Shown here piece after piece: positions 47,026-57,084 of a DNA stretch of 64,000 nt. A model generated the notes under the pieces. The model was not told where the DNA came from and made no database searches. It was given only the letters and a program-made list of their open reading frames with translations. The translations under genes and the position numbers were made by a program. The DNA is from Rikenella microfusus (lineage in GTDB: Bacteria; Bacteroidota; Bacteroidia; Bacteroidales; Tenuifilaceae), in contig DYKO01000013.1 of the NCBI GenBank assembly GCA_020722565.1, forward strand, positions 1 to 64,000. Direction: 5' to 3'. The number at the start of each line of letters is the position of its first letter. The first letter of the stretch is position 1.

Positions 47026-47997
47026 ATGAATTTAAAAAGAATTACAAGCGTTTTACTAAAAGCATTAGCTTTTGCTATTCTTGTTCATTCGTGCTCTAAG
47101 GATGATGACGGTATAAGGTATTCTAAACCCGATCCACAAATCGTTCAGATTTTAGAGCAAATAAGTGCCGATAGCATTAGCCATACCATTGCTTGGCTTG
47201 AGGGAATGACAACCCGTTTTACATTGGCCGATAACCACCGCAACATCACGGTTGCCATTATGAACAAATTTAAGAGCTATGGCTATGACAATGCCCAACT
47301 CGATTCCTTTCCTCTTAATATTTATTTTCGGGGTACATATTATGAAACCTGGCAGTACAATGTTGTGGCCAAACTAACTGGAATTGTTTCGCCCGATAGT
47401 TTAACCATAGTTGGTGCCCATCACGATTGTATTTTGATGAGCAATCAACCAGTTAGCCCTTTTGATATTGCTCCTGGTGCTGATGATAATGCCAGTGGAG
47501 TTGCTGTTACACTTGAGATTGCCAGAGTTCTCAAGAAATCGAATTTTAATCCACGAACCACCATTGTTTTTGCGACCTTTGCAGCTGAGGAATTGGGACT
47601 ATACGGCAGCACTTATATGGCCAATAGACTCTCCGATACCCTTGCTCGTGTTAAATTCATGCTAAATAACGACATGGTATCATTTTGCCCTGTTATGGAT
47701 TCAGCTGCGTGGTATCTTAACATTATTGACTATCCCAACTCAACAGAGCTCCGTCTTAATGCCCAAACAATTTGTTCCCTTTACACCCTACTTAAAATGG
47801 TAAACGATAACACCTATCAAAATTATAGCGACAGCTATCCCTTTTATCAACAAGGATTTAAACCGTTGTTTTTTATTACCCAATCTGATGACCCCAATTA
47901 CCATACCCTAAACGATAAGGCGTTTTACCAGAATCCTCGTTTTGCCCGGGAGGTGGCCAAACTTAATTGTGCTTATATTATTGAGGGGAATCGGTAA
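47026..47997 (+). CDS. M28 family zinc peptidase, lipoprotein
   Basis: The 323-residue protein has a lipoprotein signal with lipobox LVHSC (Cys near residue 24), then an M28 aminopeptidase domain. Zinc-binding and catalytic motifs are visible: VGAHHDC, PGADDNASGVAV, FAAEELGLYGS and NNDMVS, with a late His in YHTLNDKAF. It is therefore a membrane-anchored metallo-aminopeptidase or glutaminyl-cyclase-like enzyme; the substrate is unknown. It is divergent from the DUF2723 gene, and 47 bases separate it from the TPR gene. Confidence 0.9.
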   Translation: MNLKRITSVLLKALAFAILVHSCSKDDDGIRYSKPDPQIVQILEQISADSISHTIAWLEGMTTRFTLADNHRNITVAIMNKFKSYGYDNAQLDSFPLNIYFRGTYYETWQYNVVAKLTGIVSPDSLTIVGAHHDCILMSNQPVSPFDIAPGADDNASGVAVTLEIARVLKKSNFNPRTTIVFATFAAEELGLYGSTYMANRLSDTLARVKFMLNNDMVSFCPVMDSAAWYLNIIDYPNSTELRLNAQTICSLYTLLKMVNDNTYQNYSDSYPFYQQGFKPLFFITQSDDPNYHTLNDKAFYQNPRFAREVAKLNCAYIIEGNR

Positions 47998-48044
47998 ATC
48001 GTTTCTTTTTAATTTGTAATTTTGACTTATTTTATAATAAATAG

Positions 48045-49295
48045 ATGCATATGAAGCGAATACTTGTAGTAGTAATAGGACTTATTGCCATTGCCATTGT
48101 GGCGTACTTCTCGCTTAAGCCCCGCATGGCTGAAAAAAGTTACCGTGAGGGTCTAGCCCTTCTGGATTCACTTAAATATGAACAGGCCCTTGAAAAGTTT
48201 GACCGTGCTGTAAATCTTTATCCTAAGCAGTTCGATTACCTCTTAAAACGAGGTATTGTGCTGGCTGCTCTCGAAAAGGATTCACTGGCATTGCCTGATT
48301 TCACAAAGGCTATTGAACTTGACTCGCTAAACTTTGAATCCTTCCTCTACAGGGGGATATCAAACCGCAAGTTGAGCCGATACGAACAAGCCATGACCGA
48401 CCTAAATCGGGCAATCGCCCTCAACGATTCAAGTTCTAAGGCATACTACCAACGTGGTTTGCTTAATGCTGTCCTCATGGAGTATGACCAAGCCATTAAG
48501 GACTATAACCACAGCATTGAACTCGACGGTTCAAATGTTGAGGCATTTTTTACTCGCGGTGAAGCCCTAGCCAAATTAGCCGATTTTAAAGGTGCCATTG
48601 CTAATTATGATAAAATGATTGAAGGTGCAAATGCCACACCTGAGGCATATAAAAAACGTGGTATATTTAAATTGAAGATTAACGACTTTCAGGGAGCTAT
48701 CTCCGATTTGGAAACCGCACGTAAGAATTTCCCGAACGATGAGGATGTTTTATACAACCTTGGTGAGGCATATGCTAACGTTAAGCGTTTTGACGATGCT
48801 ATTATGGTGCTAGACAAGGCTATCAGCATAAATTCAAATTTGCCCCTGGCGTGGGGTGTTAAGGGTGGTGCATTGCTACGAAAAGGGGAATACAAAAAGG
48901 CTATCGTTGCATTTAATAAGGCAATTTCACTTAAAGCCGATTACATGAAAGCATACTATGGCCGTGGAATTGCAAAAGCTTTTATAAAGGACTACAATGG
49001 CTCCATTGTCGATTTCAATAAAGTTATTGAGATTGACCCTAGCTACGTTCAAACTTATTACAATAGGGCGATTTCGAGGGCTATATTGGGCAAGCATAAG
49101 GAGGCAATTCCAGATTATGACATTATTATTAAAGCCGACCCTAAAAATGCCGAAGCATACTACAATAGGGGTATTTCAAAAATGAATATTAAGGAATTCA
49201 AATCGGGTTGCGAGGATTTTCAAATGGCTCTTGAGCTGGGGTACCAACCAGCGGAACAAATGGTGAAGATTTATTGTCCAAAAGAGAATAAGTAG
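48045..49295 (+). CDS. Membrane-anchored TPR-repeat protein
   Basis: The 416-residue product has one N-terminal membrane segment (about residues 5-24) and about eleven tetratricopeptide repeats across the rest, each of the type YYxRGxxxxxLxxYxxAIxDYxxxIELDP (for example FLYRGISNRKLSRYEQAMTD). The repeats are typical protein-protein interaction modules and give no enzyme function. A second ATG two codons downstream (48051) is possible. It is followed by a strong terminator. Confidence 0.88.
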   Translation: MHMKRILVVVIGLIAIAIVAYFSLKPRMAEKSYREGLALLDSLKYEQALEKFDRAVNLYPKQFDYLLKRGIVLAALEKDSLALPDFTKAIELDSLNFESFLYRGISNRKLSRYEQAMTDLNRAIALNDSSSKAYYQRGLLNAVLMEYDQAIKDYNHSIELDGSNVEAFFTRGEALAKLADFKGAIANYDKMIEGANATPEAYKKRGIFKLKINDFQGAISDLETARKNFPNDEDVLYNLGEAYANVKRFDDAIMVLDKAISINSNLPLAWGVKGGALLRKGEYKKAIVAFNKAISLKADYMKAYYGRGIAKAFIKDYNGSIVDFNKVIEIDPSYVQTYYNRAISRAILGKHKEAIPDYDIIIKADPKNAEAYYNRGISKMNIKEFKSGCEDFQMALELGYQPAEQMVKIYCPKENK

Positions 49296-49314
49296 CATTA
49301 TTCCGTTATTCGGA

Positions 49315-49345
49315 GGTAGCCTGAAACGTCAGGCTACCTTTTTTT
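49315..49345 (+). terminator. Strong terminator shared by TPR gene and the convergent membrane-protein gene
   Basis: GGTAGCCTGA (49315-49324) and TCAGGCTACC (49329-49338) form a perfect 10-bp stem with loop AACG, followed by TTTTTTT. The stop codon of the minus-strand gene lies within the stem. Confidence 0.9.
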
Positions 49346-50410
49346 TATACCCATTACCTCGCTATCAAAGGTTAAAATGAGCGTGTAGCTATATTCCATA
49401 AGTTTGTTATGGCTGTCGTAGTATGCCCGTGTATTTGCATGAATTGTAAATGCATTGCTTATGATTTTCTCATACTGGATTAAAAGGGTGGTTAGGCTAC
49501 GCCTTTTCTGATCGAATTCTGGGCTGATAGTAGAAAATGAACCATAAAGTTCTTCGCCCCTTGGATTAACAAAGCCATTCGAAAGCCATTGCCCTAGCTC
49601 AAGATACAGGTTGTTGTATGTTACAAACACTTTGGTATGAAAAGCATATCCCCTGTTAAATTTTAAGTTTATACTTGGCGATAAATTTTTGTAGAAGTAG
49701 AATGATGGTGATATTCCAAGGAGTTGACCGGAACCTATTGCAAACGAATAGGCTGGCATTTCTGCCACATTAATTAGGGTTTGCACAGGCAAATCGGTGC
49801 TATCAATTTGTCCGCCCTTGTGAAAAGCCATAGATGCCATTGAGTTCGAAAAACCTGCTTTTATGTTGTATGGATTGTAAACGTGGGAGAAGCCCACGGT
49901 AAACTCCTCCTGAAATTGACTACCAGTTTTAATGTATCGTTCCCAGTTAATCCATAAATCGGCAATGGCCGATGAACTTTTATAGAAAAATTGCACTCCA
50001 GTTTCGGGTTGTTTCAGGGAAAGTCTTTCGGGTTTATAAAGGGGCTCACTCAAGTAGTGCCCGTGACGGGTATTCAGCGTCCCGGCAACAAGGGAAATGT
50101 TGTTGTTTATCCTGAACAAAAGCGAAAGGGCTGGTACCAACCGGTCAACCGAATCGGCGCCCGCAAGATACAGTAAATGTAAACCGGCATCAACGTAAAA
50201 CCTGTCGGTTTTAATATCCACCGAAGGTTTTATCCAGAAACCGGGATGGGTGTAGCCCTTTTTAATGTTTCCAGTAAACTCCTTATTATCGAAAAACGAT
50301 TGTCCTAACAAATTTACCCATATTTTAGTGCTATCGGGGTAAGCTGTTGTTGCGATTGCTGCACAATGCATCATTACTGCCGAAATCAATATCAAACTAA
50401 ATCTATTCAC
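49334..50410 (-). CDS. Hypothetical exported protein, probable outer-membrane beta barrel
   Basis: The 358-residue product has a signal peptide (about residues 1-22, ending AIATTA). The rest alternates short hydrophobic and polar stretches with many aromatic residues, as in outer-membrane barrels (FYVDAGLHLLYLAG, SFYFYKNLSPSINLKF). I do not recognise a family. It ends inside the terminator of the TPR gene and is divergent from the serine hydrolase. Confidence 0.7.
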   Translation of the reverse strand: MNRFSLILISAVMMHCAAIATTAYPDSTKIWVNLLGQSFFDNKEFTGNIKKGYTHPGFWIKPSVDIKTDRFYVDAGLHLLYLAGADSVDRLVPALSLLFRINNNISLVAGTLNTRHGHYLSEPLYKPERLSLKQPETGVQFFYKSSSAIADLWINWERYIKTGSQFQEEFTVGFSHVYNPYNIKAGFSNSMASMAFHKGGQIDSTDLPVQTLINVAEMPAYSFAIGSGQLLGISPSFYFYKNLSPSINLKFNRGYAFHTKVFVTYNNLYLELGQWLSNGFVNPRGEELYGSFSTISPEFDQKRRSLTTLLIQYEKIISNAFTIHANTRAYYDSHNKLMEYSYTLILTFDSEVMGIKKR

Positions 50411-50500
50411 GCCTATTGGGTAAATTTATGGCAAATATTACTAAAAAATCCAAAACTTATAGTAACTTCGGGACTAAATATCAACCTAAATCTAAAAGCT

Positions 50501-51667
50501 ATGACCTGGAGAAAGAAGTTAAGAATTACAGGGCTTGTGCTGTTGGCCGCATTAGCAATATTTCTTGCCCTGCCAAAAAACCATTACATAGTTAGAGCAC
50601 TTATCTACCAGCAGGTTAATATTGATGACTACAAAATATTTCATAATCGAACCGTAAAGGCGGGCGAGCCTCAACCCTGGAAGTTTCATCCACATTACAA
50701 TACCTATAATTTTAATGATGATCAACTTAAGTATTTTAACGATTTTCGTACCGTTGCCTACCTTGTAGTTAAGGATACCGCTTTGCTTTTTGAATCGTAC
50801 TGGGATGGCTATGGAAAGGACTCCTACTCAAATTCCTTTTCCATGGCTAAAAGCATAGTTAGTTTACTGGTAGGTTGTGCCCTTTCAGAAGGTGCTATTA
50901 AGAGTATTGATGAGCCAATTGGTAGCTATTTGCCTGAATATAACGAAGGAGAAAAATCAAAAATTACCATTAAGCACCTGCTCACCATGAGTTCAGGTCT
51001 TAGCTGGGACGAATCGTATAGCACCCTTTTTTCGCTTACCACCCAGGGCTACTACGGGAACAACCTCCCTCAACTGGTGCTTAACCAACATGTTGTGAAG
51101 GAGCCTGGTAAATATTATGAATATCGAAGCGGCGACAGCCAATTGCTATCGCTTATTGTGGAGAAAGCCACCGGTAAAACTCTTTCCGATTATGCTTCGG
51201 AAAAAATTTGGAGCCGAATTGGAGCGGAATACGATGCCCTTTGGTGTCTCGACCGGAAGGGGGGTGTTGAAAAGGCATTCTGTTGTTTTAACAGCAATGC
51301 CCGCGACTTTGCCCGCTTTGGTCAACTGGTTCTCAACCATGGTAAATGGAACAATGAGCAGATTATTCCCGAAAAATACCTTACAGAATCACTAACACCT
51401 GCAGAATATCTTTACGACCCGGAAATCAATAAAAATGTTGATTTTTATGGTTACCAGTGGTGGATGATAACCGTTGATGGCCATAGAGTTTACTATGCAA
51501 GAGGATTGCTAGGACAGTATATATTTATTATACCCGATTTGAATGCTGTTGTGGTCAGACTTGGCCATGAAAGGAACAGCAACAAAATTGATGGACACCC
51601 TGAGGATATTTATAAGTATATTCGATTTGGGATTGATATTATAACCCAGACTATGATTCATGAGTAG
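50501..51667 (+). CDS. Serine hydrolase of the beta-lactamase class C family
   Basis: From the ATG at 50501 the protein has 388 residues and a membrane anchor or signal (about residues 8-24: GLVLLAALAIFLALP). The active-site Ser-x-x-Lys motif is FSMAKSIVSLLVG and the Tyr motif YRSGDSQLLS; the late region is YARGLLGQYIF. It is probably a periplasmic esterase, peptidase or transpeptidase-like enzyme; beta-lactam hydrolysis is not implied. The longer open frame upstream lacks a signal sequence and overlaps the divergent gene. The next gene starts inside its last codons (8-base overlap), so the two are translationally coupled. Confidence 0.87.
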   Translation: MTWRKKLRITGLVLLAALAIFLALPKNHYIVRALIYQQVNIDDYKIFHNRTVKAGEPQPWKFHPHYNTYNFNDDQLKYFNDFRTVAYLVVKDTALLFESYWDGYGKDSYSNSFSMAKSIVSLLVGCALSEGAIKSIDEPIGSYLPEYNEGEKSKITIKHLLTMSSGLSWDESYSTLFSLTTQGYYGNNLPQLVLNQHVVKEPGKYYEYRSGDSQLLSLIVEKATGKTLSDYASEKIWSRIGAEYDALWCLDRKGGVEKAFCCFNSNARDFARFGQLVLNHGKWNNEQIIPEKYLTESLTPAEYLYDPEINKNVDFYGYQWWMITVDGHRVYYARGLLGQYIFIIPDLNAVVVRLGHERNSNKIDGHPEDIYKYIRFGIDIITQTMIHE

Positions 51668-52856
51668 CACCCCTTTTTTTGGAAGAGATCGCGTACGTGT
51701 TAAACTATTGGCATTCCCTGGTGCCGATGCATCCGTTTACGATAGAGCCAAGAAGAAGTACATGAGCCTTTTCAACCCCGAGGAGATGGAGTTTGTAAAC
51801 GATAAGCCTGATATACTCATGTTTCTTACAGGCGGTTCGGAGCATGTGGCCATTGAGTCGGTACAAGAGTATAGGTTTTACCTGCTCTTAGCCTCACGAG
51901 AGGCCAATTCGTGGGCGGCAGCAACTGAGGTAAAGGCTTGGATGAATCAGCACAACATAAGATCGTTGCTCATTAATGCTGACGACCCATCAACAATCGA
52001 TATTCTAAAGGATTTTTATCATTCCTACATAGGTATCCGTAGGTTGCATGGGCAAAGACTTGGCGTAGTTGGAAATCCCTCGCCATGGTTGGTGGCTAGT
52101 ATTGTTAGTCCCGTTCAGCTGCATGCAAAACTCGGTATTGAGCAGGTTGATGTTAGTTGGGATGATATTGTTTTTAAGGAGATTACTCAGGTTTCCCCTG
52201 ACTTTGTATCGCTGTTTAGCGATACCCAAAATATAGCCGAACTTACTGAAAGTGGAAAGATATATGAAGGACTCGCTTCGCTTGTCCCTTTCTATCAGTT
52301 AAATGCCCTAGCTGTTGAGTGCTTTACCTTGGTAAACCAAACAGGCCACACGGCATGTTTGGCATTGGCCAAACTCAACTATGATGGGATCCCGGCTGCC
52401 TGCGAAGCCGATGTGTGCAGCGCTGTAGCAATAATGCTTTCGGCCGAGGTTTGCCATTCAATACCCTGGATGGCCAATGTGGCACTAGTAAAGAGCAATT
52501 CATTGCTTTTAACCCATTGTACAGTACCGTTACAGCAATTAACTAGTTTCAAACTCGATACCCACTTCGAAACCAACAAGGGTTTAGCTATAGCCGGACA
52601 AATTAAGGGCGAAGAGGTAACCATTTTCAGGTTCGATAACACCTTTAACCATCTTTTTATTACAAAGGGGAATGTTGTTTCCCGGCCGAAGGGCAGATCT
52701 GCTTGTCGAACACAACTGGAAGTAGAGATCACAAATTCTGCTTCACAATATTTTCTGACAAATCCATTTGGAAACCACCATCTAGTAGTACCCGGAAACT
52801 GGACCAGCAGGTTAAAACTGGCTGCAAAACTTATTGGTATTGACGTAGTTGAGTAA
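51660..52856 (+). CDS. Fucose-isomerase-like family protein
   Basis: The 398-residue product shows the general pattern of the L-fucose/L-arabinose isomerase-like fold: a late block GIPAACEADVCSAVAIMLS with the acidic residue expected in the metal site, and a C-terminal GNHHLVVPGNW. The N-terminal half is divergent. Substrate is unknown, and a sugar isomerase activity is inferred only from this C-terminal pattern. It overlaps the serine hydrolase gene by 8 bases. Confidence 0.65.
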   Translation: MSSTPFFGRDRVRVKLLAFPGADASVYDRAKKKYMSLFNPEEMEFVNDKPDILMFLTGGSEHVAIESVQEYRFYLLLASREANSWAAATEVKAWMNQHNIRSLLINADDPSTIDILKDFYHSYIGIRRLHGQRLGVVGNPSPWLVASIVSPVQLHAKLGIEQVDVSWDDIVFKEITQVSPDFVSLFSDTQNIAELTESGKIYEGLASLVPFYQLNALAVECFTLVNQTGHTACLALAKLNYDGIPAACEADVCSAVAIMLSAEVCHSIPWMANVALVKSNSLLLTHCTVPLQQLTSFKLDTHFETNKGLAIAGQIKGEEVTIFRFDNTFNHLFITKGNVVSRPKGRSACRTQLEVEITNSASQYFLTNPFGNHHLVVPGNWTSRLKLAAKLIGIDVVE

Positions 52857-52914
52857 TTCGGCTCCGTTATTGGCAAAGGTGTATTTAATTGCTGATCAAA
52901 TGTTTTACTAAACA

Positions 52915-54540
52915 CTATAAATACTTATCGATACCGTTATTAGTCCATTTAAGTTTTTTCTTTCTAACCTCGTGTCGTATCTGATAATTTTTATCCCAGG
53001 TACTTTTTGTACGGTAGGGCCTTGGATGGTCAAGATGCACACATATTGCATTGTACCTAATTTGCTTTCCCTTGATACCGAAATTCATTAGCCGCTCCCC
53101 TAGTTCGCGGTCAAGGCCTCCATACTGCATATCCTCATTGTAGCCATTAACGGCTATAATATCATCCTTCCAGCCGCTTACATTATGGCCATTCCATGTT
53201 GCTTTTGTTGTAGTTATTTTGTTTAGAAGATATTGTAACCAAGGGGTTTGAACTAATTTCAGGAATTTGTAGGTAAGGGGTTGTCCCTGTTTTTTTAACC
53301 ATTTTGGAGAAAACGCTAAACCTTTCTCAATTTCCCGACAAGTAATTTTTTGTGAAACGGGAGTGGTTAGCTTAAAATATCCACCGCTCAAGAAAGAACC
53401 TCTTTTTGCTTTATGAACGTGAACCTTAACAAAATCGTTACGGGGAATGCAGTCACCATCGGTAAAAATCAGGTAATCTGCTTCCGTTTGAGTAATAGCC
53501 TTATTCAAAATCTGACATTTCTGAAAGCCTTGGTCGGGATGCCAAACATGTTTTATGTTTAGAATATTTCTTTGAACAAATTCATCTATCACTTTTTTAG
53601 TTTCCTCACCAGAACCATCATCAGCTATTACAACTTCAAAATGCTTTTCGGTTTGTAGCTCAAAACCCCAAAGTGTTTTTTTAAGCCATTCCGGTTGGTT
53701 GTATGTTGTAACAATGACTGAGACAAGGGGTTTGTCGCTCATTGGGGCATTTAAAAGGGTATCATATGGCGGGAGTGTTTTTTTTCTATTTTCTTTATAG
53801 AGTTTACGGAGCTTAGCATACTTTACAAAGCAGTGCTTCGAAAGCAAAAAACTAATTAGTAATCCATTAAAGCCTGACATAAAACCGGTTCTAATGAAGT
53901 AGGAATGAAAGAACCGCCAGAATGAATGAAAAAAAATCTTAAGATACCCGGCCTTAATCCCCTTTTTATAATACTCGTGTGCAGATATGGTGGAGTATTT
54001 ATTTAATTCCGACAAATGTTCTTCGTAGTTGCTGTATCTCCAGTGAAGAAGATGGCCATTAAGTTCTTTAACCCTTGCTTCGGGTTGCATTTTTACAATT
54101 TCGTGAATATTTGCACCAGCCCAAACCCCTTTACGACGATCAAAAAGTCTGATTCTTTTTTCAGGATACCAGTCGGTGTGATAAATCCATTTACCACAGT
54201 AGTTGTTAAGTCGGGTTATCTTGTAGCCATCATGTGTCCAATTTTCTTTAATCCTATTAATTTCACGCTCAAGTTCAACCGATAATGCCTCATCGGCATC
54301 AAGCGAAAGAATGTAATCGTAAGTTGCCTGAGAAATAGCAAAGTTTTTCTGATTCCTATACCCTTCGAATTTGTGCAGAATAAACCGTACTCCATGCTTT
54401 CTGCATACTGATTCGGTACCATCCGATGAGAAGCTGTCAACCACAACAATTTCGTCGGCAACGTTTTGAAGAGAACGAATGCATCGTTCAATGTTTTTTT
54501 CCTCGTTTAGGGTAATAATTACAGCAGAAATTTTTACCAT
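52915..54540 (-). CDS. Double GT2 glycosyltransferase (two catalytic domains fused)
   Basis: The 541-residue protein holds two GT-A domains. Residues 1-260 resemble the LPS-core WaaE/KdtX-like family: ISAVIITLNEEKNIERCI, VVVDSFSSDGTE, SLDADEALSVE and NIHEIVKM. Residues about 270-541 resemble chondroitin-synthase-like GT2 proteins: VSVIVTTYNQPEWLKKTLWG, IADDGSGEETK, FTDGDCIPR and GGLDRELGERL. Both DxD-type motifs are present, so both halves look active. In relatives these two domains are usually separate neighbouring genes, I believe; here they form one chain. Probable role: outer core or surface polysaccharide assembly. Confidence 0.87.
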   Translation of the reverse strand: MVKISAVIITLNEEKNIERCIRSLQNVADEIVVVDSFSSDGTESVCRKHGVRFILHKFEGYRNQKNFAISQATYDYILSLDADEALSVELEREINRIKENWTHDGYKITRLNNYCGKWIYHTDWYPEKRIRLFDRRKGVWAGANIHEIVKMQPEARVKELNGHLLHWRYSNYEEHLSELNKYSTISAHEYYKKGIKAGYLKIFFHSFWRFFHSYFIRTGFMSGFNGLLISFLLSKHCFVKYAKLRKLYKENRKKTLPPYDTLLNAPMSDKPLVSVIVTTYNQPEWLKKTLWGFELQTEKHFEVVIADDGSGEETKKVIDEFVQRNILNIKHVWHPDQGFQKCQILNKAITQTEADYLIFTDGDCIPRNDFVKVHVHKAKRGSFLSGGYFKLTTPVSQKITCREIEKGLAFSPKWLKKQGQPLTYKFLKLVQTPWLQYLLNKITTTKATWNGHNVSGWKDDIIAVNGYNEDMQYGGLDRELGERLMNFGIKGKQIRYNAICVHLDHPRPYRTKSTWDKNYQIRHEVRKKKLKWTNNGIDKYL

Positions 54541-54603
54541 TTTTTAAGCCTTGATTAAAAAGACAAAGGTAGTTTTTTTTGATATTACAATTAAAAAAAA
54601 CAA

Positions 54604-54626
54604 AAGCCCGGCATTAAACCGGGCTT
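54604..54626 (-). terminator. Terminator of hppA
   Basis: AAGCCCGG (54604-54611) and CCGGGCTT (54619-54626) form a perfect 8-bp stem; on the minus strand a T-rich tract follows. It starts 24 bases after the hppA stop. Confidence 0.8.
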
Positions 54627-54649
54627 AGAGTTGAATATAACGAAGATTT

Positions 54650-56866
54650 TTAAATTAAGCTGTAAGCAACGGTTAACCCTGCCACTACAATTGAAACCAT
54701 ACTCATAAGCTTAATGAGGATGTTAAGGCTGGGACCAGAGGTATCCTTAAACGGATCGCCAACGGTATCGCCAACAACGGCTGCCTTATGGTTGTCGGAG
54801 CCCTTACCGCCAAAGTTACCCTCCTCGATATACTTTTTGGCGTTATCCCAAGCACCACCTGAATTAGCCATGAATATAGCCAAAACAAATCCAGCAGCTA
54901 ACCCTCCAACTAGTAGGCCAAGCACACCTGGAACACCTAAAATAAGACCGGTGATAATGGGAATAATAATTGCCAAAAGAGAGGGTAAAATCATTTCGAT
55001 CTGAGCGCCACGGGTCGATATGGCTACGCAGCGAGCGTAATCGGGTTCAGCTTGACCCTCCATAATACCTTTTATTTCACGGAACTGTCGACGAACTTCT
55101 TCAACCATTTTTTGTGCGGCGCGCCCCACGGCATTCATGGTAAGGCCAGTAAACAGGAATGCCATCATGGCACCAATGAAAATACCCACTAGTACAACTG
55201 GGTTCATGAGGTTTACCTGATAGTAGTTCATAAAATCGACAACAGTGGCTTTTGCGGTTTCAATAGTTTCGCCATTGGCAAGTGTAAGAATGTTTTCTCC
55301 TATACGGATTAAGCCAATTTTAACCTCTTCAATATACGATGCTAAAAGTGCAAGAGCGGTAAGAGCAGCTGAACCAATGGCAAATCCCTTTCCGGTTGCT
55401 GCTGTGGTGTTTCCAAGTGCATCAAGGGCATCGGTACGTTTACGAACCTCGGGGCCAAGGTGGCTCATTTCGGCATTACCCCCGGCGTTATCAGCAATTG
55501 GGCCATAGGCATCGGTAGCTAGGGTAATACCCAATGTTGAAAGCATGCCTACGGCTGCAATTCCTATACCGTAAAGGCCTAACTGGATGTTTTGAGCATC
55601 GAGCATGTGCTTAACATCGAAATTAATGGCACAAAGGAAAGCCATAAGTATGGCAATGGCAATGGTAATAACAGGAATTGCAGTAGATACCATTCCCAAA
55701 CCAACGCCTGAAATAATAACGGTAGCAGGACCGGTTTGTGCGCTAGCTGAGATTTTACGGGTAGGATTGTAGGAATGCGATGTGAAATATTCCGTTGACT
55801 GGCCAATAATTATACCGGCAACCAAACCAGATAACACCGAAAATGATATACCCAGCCAGTTTTGCAAACCTAAAAACCAAAGAATAACAAACGTGAAAAT
55901 TGCTATTAAAGCGGAGCTAATATTCACACCAAAACCTAATGATCTCAGAAGATCCTTCATAGTAGCACCCTCTTTGGTGCGAACAGTGTAGATGCCCAAA
56001 ATAGAAAGAACTATTCCAACGGCTGCAATTAGCATGGGAGCCAAAATGGCTTTGTACTGCATTTCCACATTAACGGCGGCAAATGCGGTTGCCCCTAGCG
56101 CTGCGGTAGCTAGAATTGAACCGGAATACGATTCGTAGAGGTCGGCACCCATACCAGCAACATCGCCTACGTTATCGCCTACGTTATCGGCAATGGTGGC
56201 AGGGTTTCTGGGATCATCCTCGGGAATTCCGGCTTCAACCTTACCAACTAGGTCGGCTCCTACATCGGCAGCCTTAGTGTAGATACCCCCACCCACACGG
56301 GCAAAAAGGGCCTGGGTTGATGCTCCCATTCCAAAGGTTAGCATGGTTGTGGTTATGATTATCAACTTGTGAGAGCTGTTGGGTTCATCGATAAAGTAGT
56401 TTAGTAGTAGGTACCACAACGATATGTCCAAAACGGCAAGACCTACCACCACAAGCCCCATCACCGCTCCCGAGCGGAAAGCAACCCGCAACCCATGGTT
56501 TAGCGAGTTTTTAGCAGCATTTGCTGTACGAGCCGATGCATAGGTGGCTGTTTTCATGCCAAAAAATCCAGCTAAACCCGAAAAGAAACCACCGGTGAGA
56601 AAGGCAAAGGGAGTCCATTCATTCTGCACTTTTAAACCAAAAGCCAGTAAAATAAAAAGTAGCATTAGCACAATAAAAACAATACCTACTATTTTGTACT
56701 GCTGCTTTAGGTATGACATGGCTCCAGTGCGAACGTACAGGGCAATTTTTCGCATGGTGTCAGTTCCCTCATCCTCCTTCATCATCTGCCTAAAAAACAG
56801 GTAGGCAAATGTTAGGGCAATTACCGATGCTATCGGTACAACCCAGAACAAGTTGTCAATAATCAT
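54650..56866 (-). CDS. hppA: Membrane-bound pyrophosphatase, K+-dependent type (H+ or Na+ pumping)
   Basis: The enzyme hydrolyses pyrophosphate and pumps cations outward across the inner membrane. It has 738 residues and about 16 membrane segments. The catalytic loop is [20 protein letters not shown], followed by [13 protein letters not shown]; the third loop is [19 protein letters not shown]. The block [13 protein letters not shown] has Ala and Gly where potassium-independent enzymes have Lys and Thr, which marks the potassium-dependent subfamily. That subfamily includes both sodium and proton pumps, and I cannot say which from reading. It is monocistronic. Confidence 0.94.
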   Translation of the reverse strand: MIIDNLFWVVPIASVIALTFAYLFFRQMMKEDEGTDTMRKIALYVRTGAMSYLKQQYKIVGIVFIVLMLLFILLAFGLKVQNEWTPFAFLTGGFFSGLAGFFGMKTATYASARTANAAKNSLNHGLRVAFRSGAVMGLVVVGLAVLDISLWYLLLNYFIDEPNSSHKLIIITTTMLTFGMGASTQALFARVGGGIYTKAADVGADLVGKVEAGIPEDDPRNPATIADNVGDNVGDVAGMGADLYESYSGSILATAALGATAFAAVNVEMQYKAILAPMLIAAVGIVLSILGIYTVRTKEGATMKDLLRSLGFGVNISSALIAIFTFVILWFLGLQNWLGISFSVLSGLVAGIIIGQSTEYFTSHSYNPTRKISASAQTGPATVIISGVGLGMVSTAIPVITIAIAILMAFLCAINFDVKHMLDAQNIQLGLYGIGIAAVGMLSTLGITLATDAYGPIADNAGGNAEMSHLGPEVRKRTDALDALGNTTAATGKGFAIGSAALTALALLASYIEEVKIGLIRIGENILTLANGETIETAKATVVDFMNYYQVNLMNPVVLVGIFIGAMMAFLFTGLTMNAVGRAAQKMVEEVRRQFREIKGIMEGQAEPDYARCVAISTRGAQIEMILPSLLAIIIPIITGLILGVPGVLGLLVGGLAAGFVLAIFMANSGGAWDNAKKYIEEGNFGGKGSDNHKAAVVGDTVGDPFKDTSGPSLNILIKLMSMVSIVVAGLTVAYSLI

Positions 56867-57084
56867 AGGGCATTTAATTAGTTAGTTATTTAGTATTTGT
56901 GAATTAAGTTTGAGCTAATATAATGAAGTGTTTACAATCCCCATTAATTTAGCAAAAAAAATTAATGGTTGACTTTTTGACTTGCCTAAACAAAACAATC
57001 ACAATAAGGTTCAAATTTAACTATTTATGTTATTGACTTTTGGTCATCATATCAATAACTTGCATTTAAATAAATCTACCTAAA

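Noticed and set aside
52379-52915. 178-codon minus-strand frame opposite the fucose-isomerase-like gene
   Set aside because: Opposite-strand shadow without recognisable domains; the plus strand has the coding signal and overlaps its upstream partner.
56163-56192. Direct repeat CGCCTACGTTAT in hppA
   Set aside because: It encodes the conserved DNVGDNVGD catalytic motif of membrane pyrophosphatases, not a mobile repeat.
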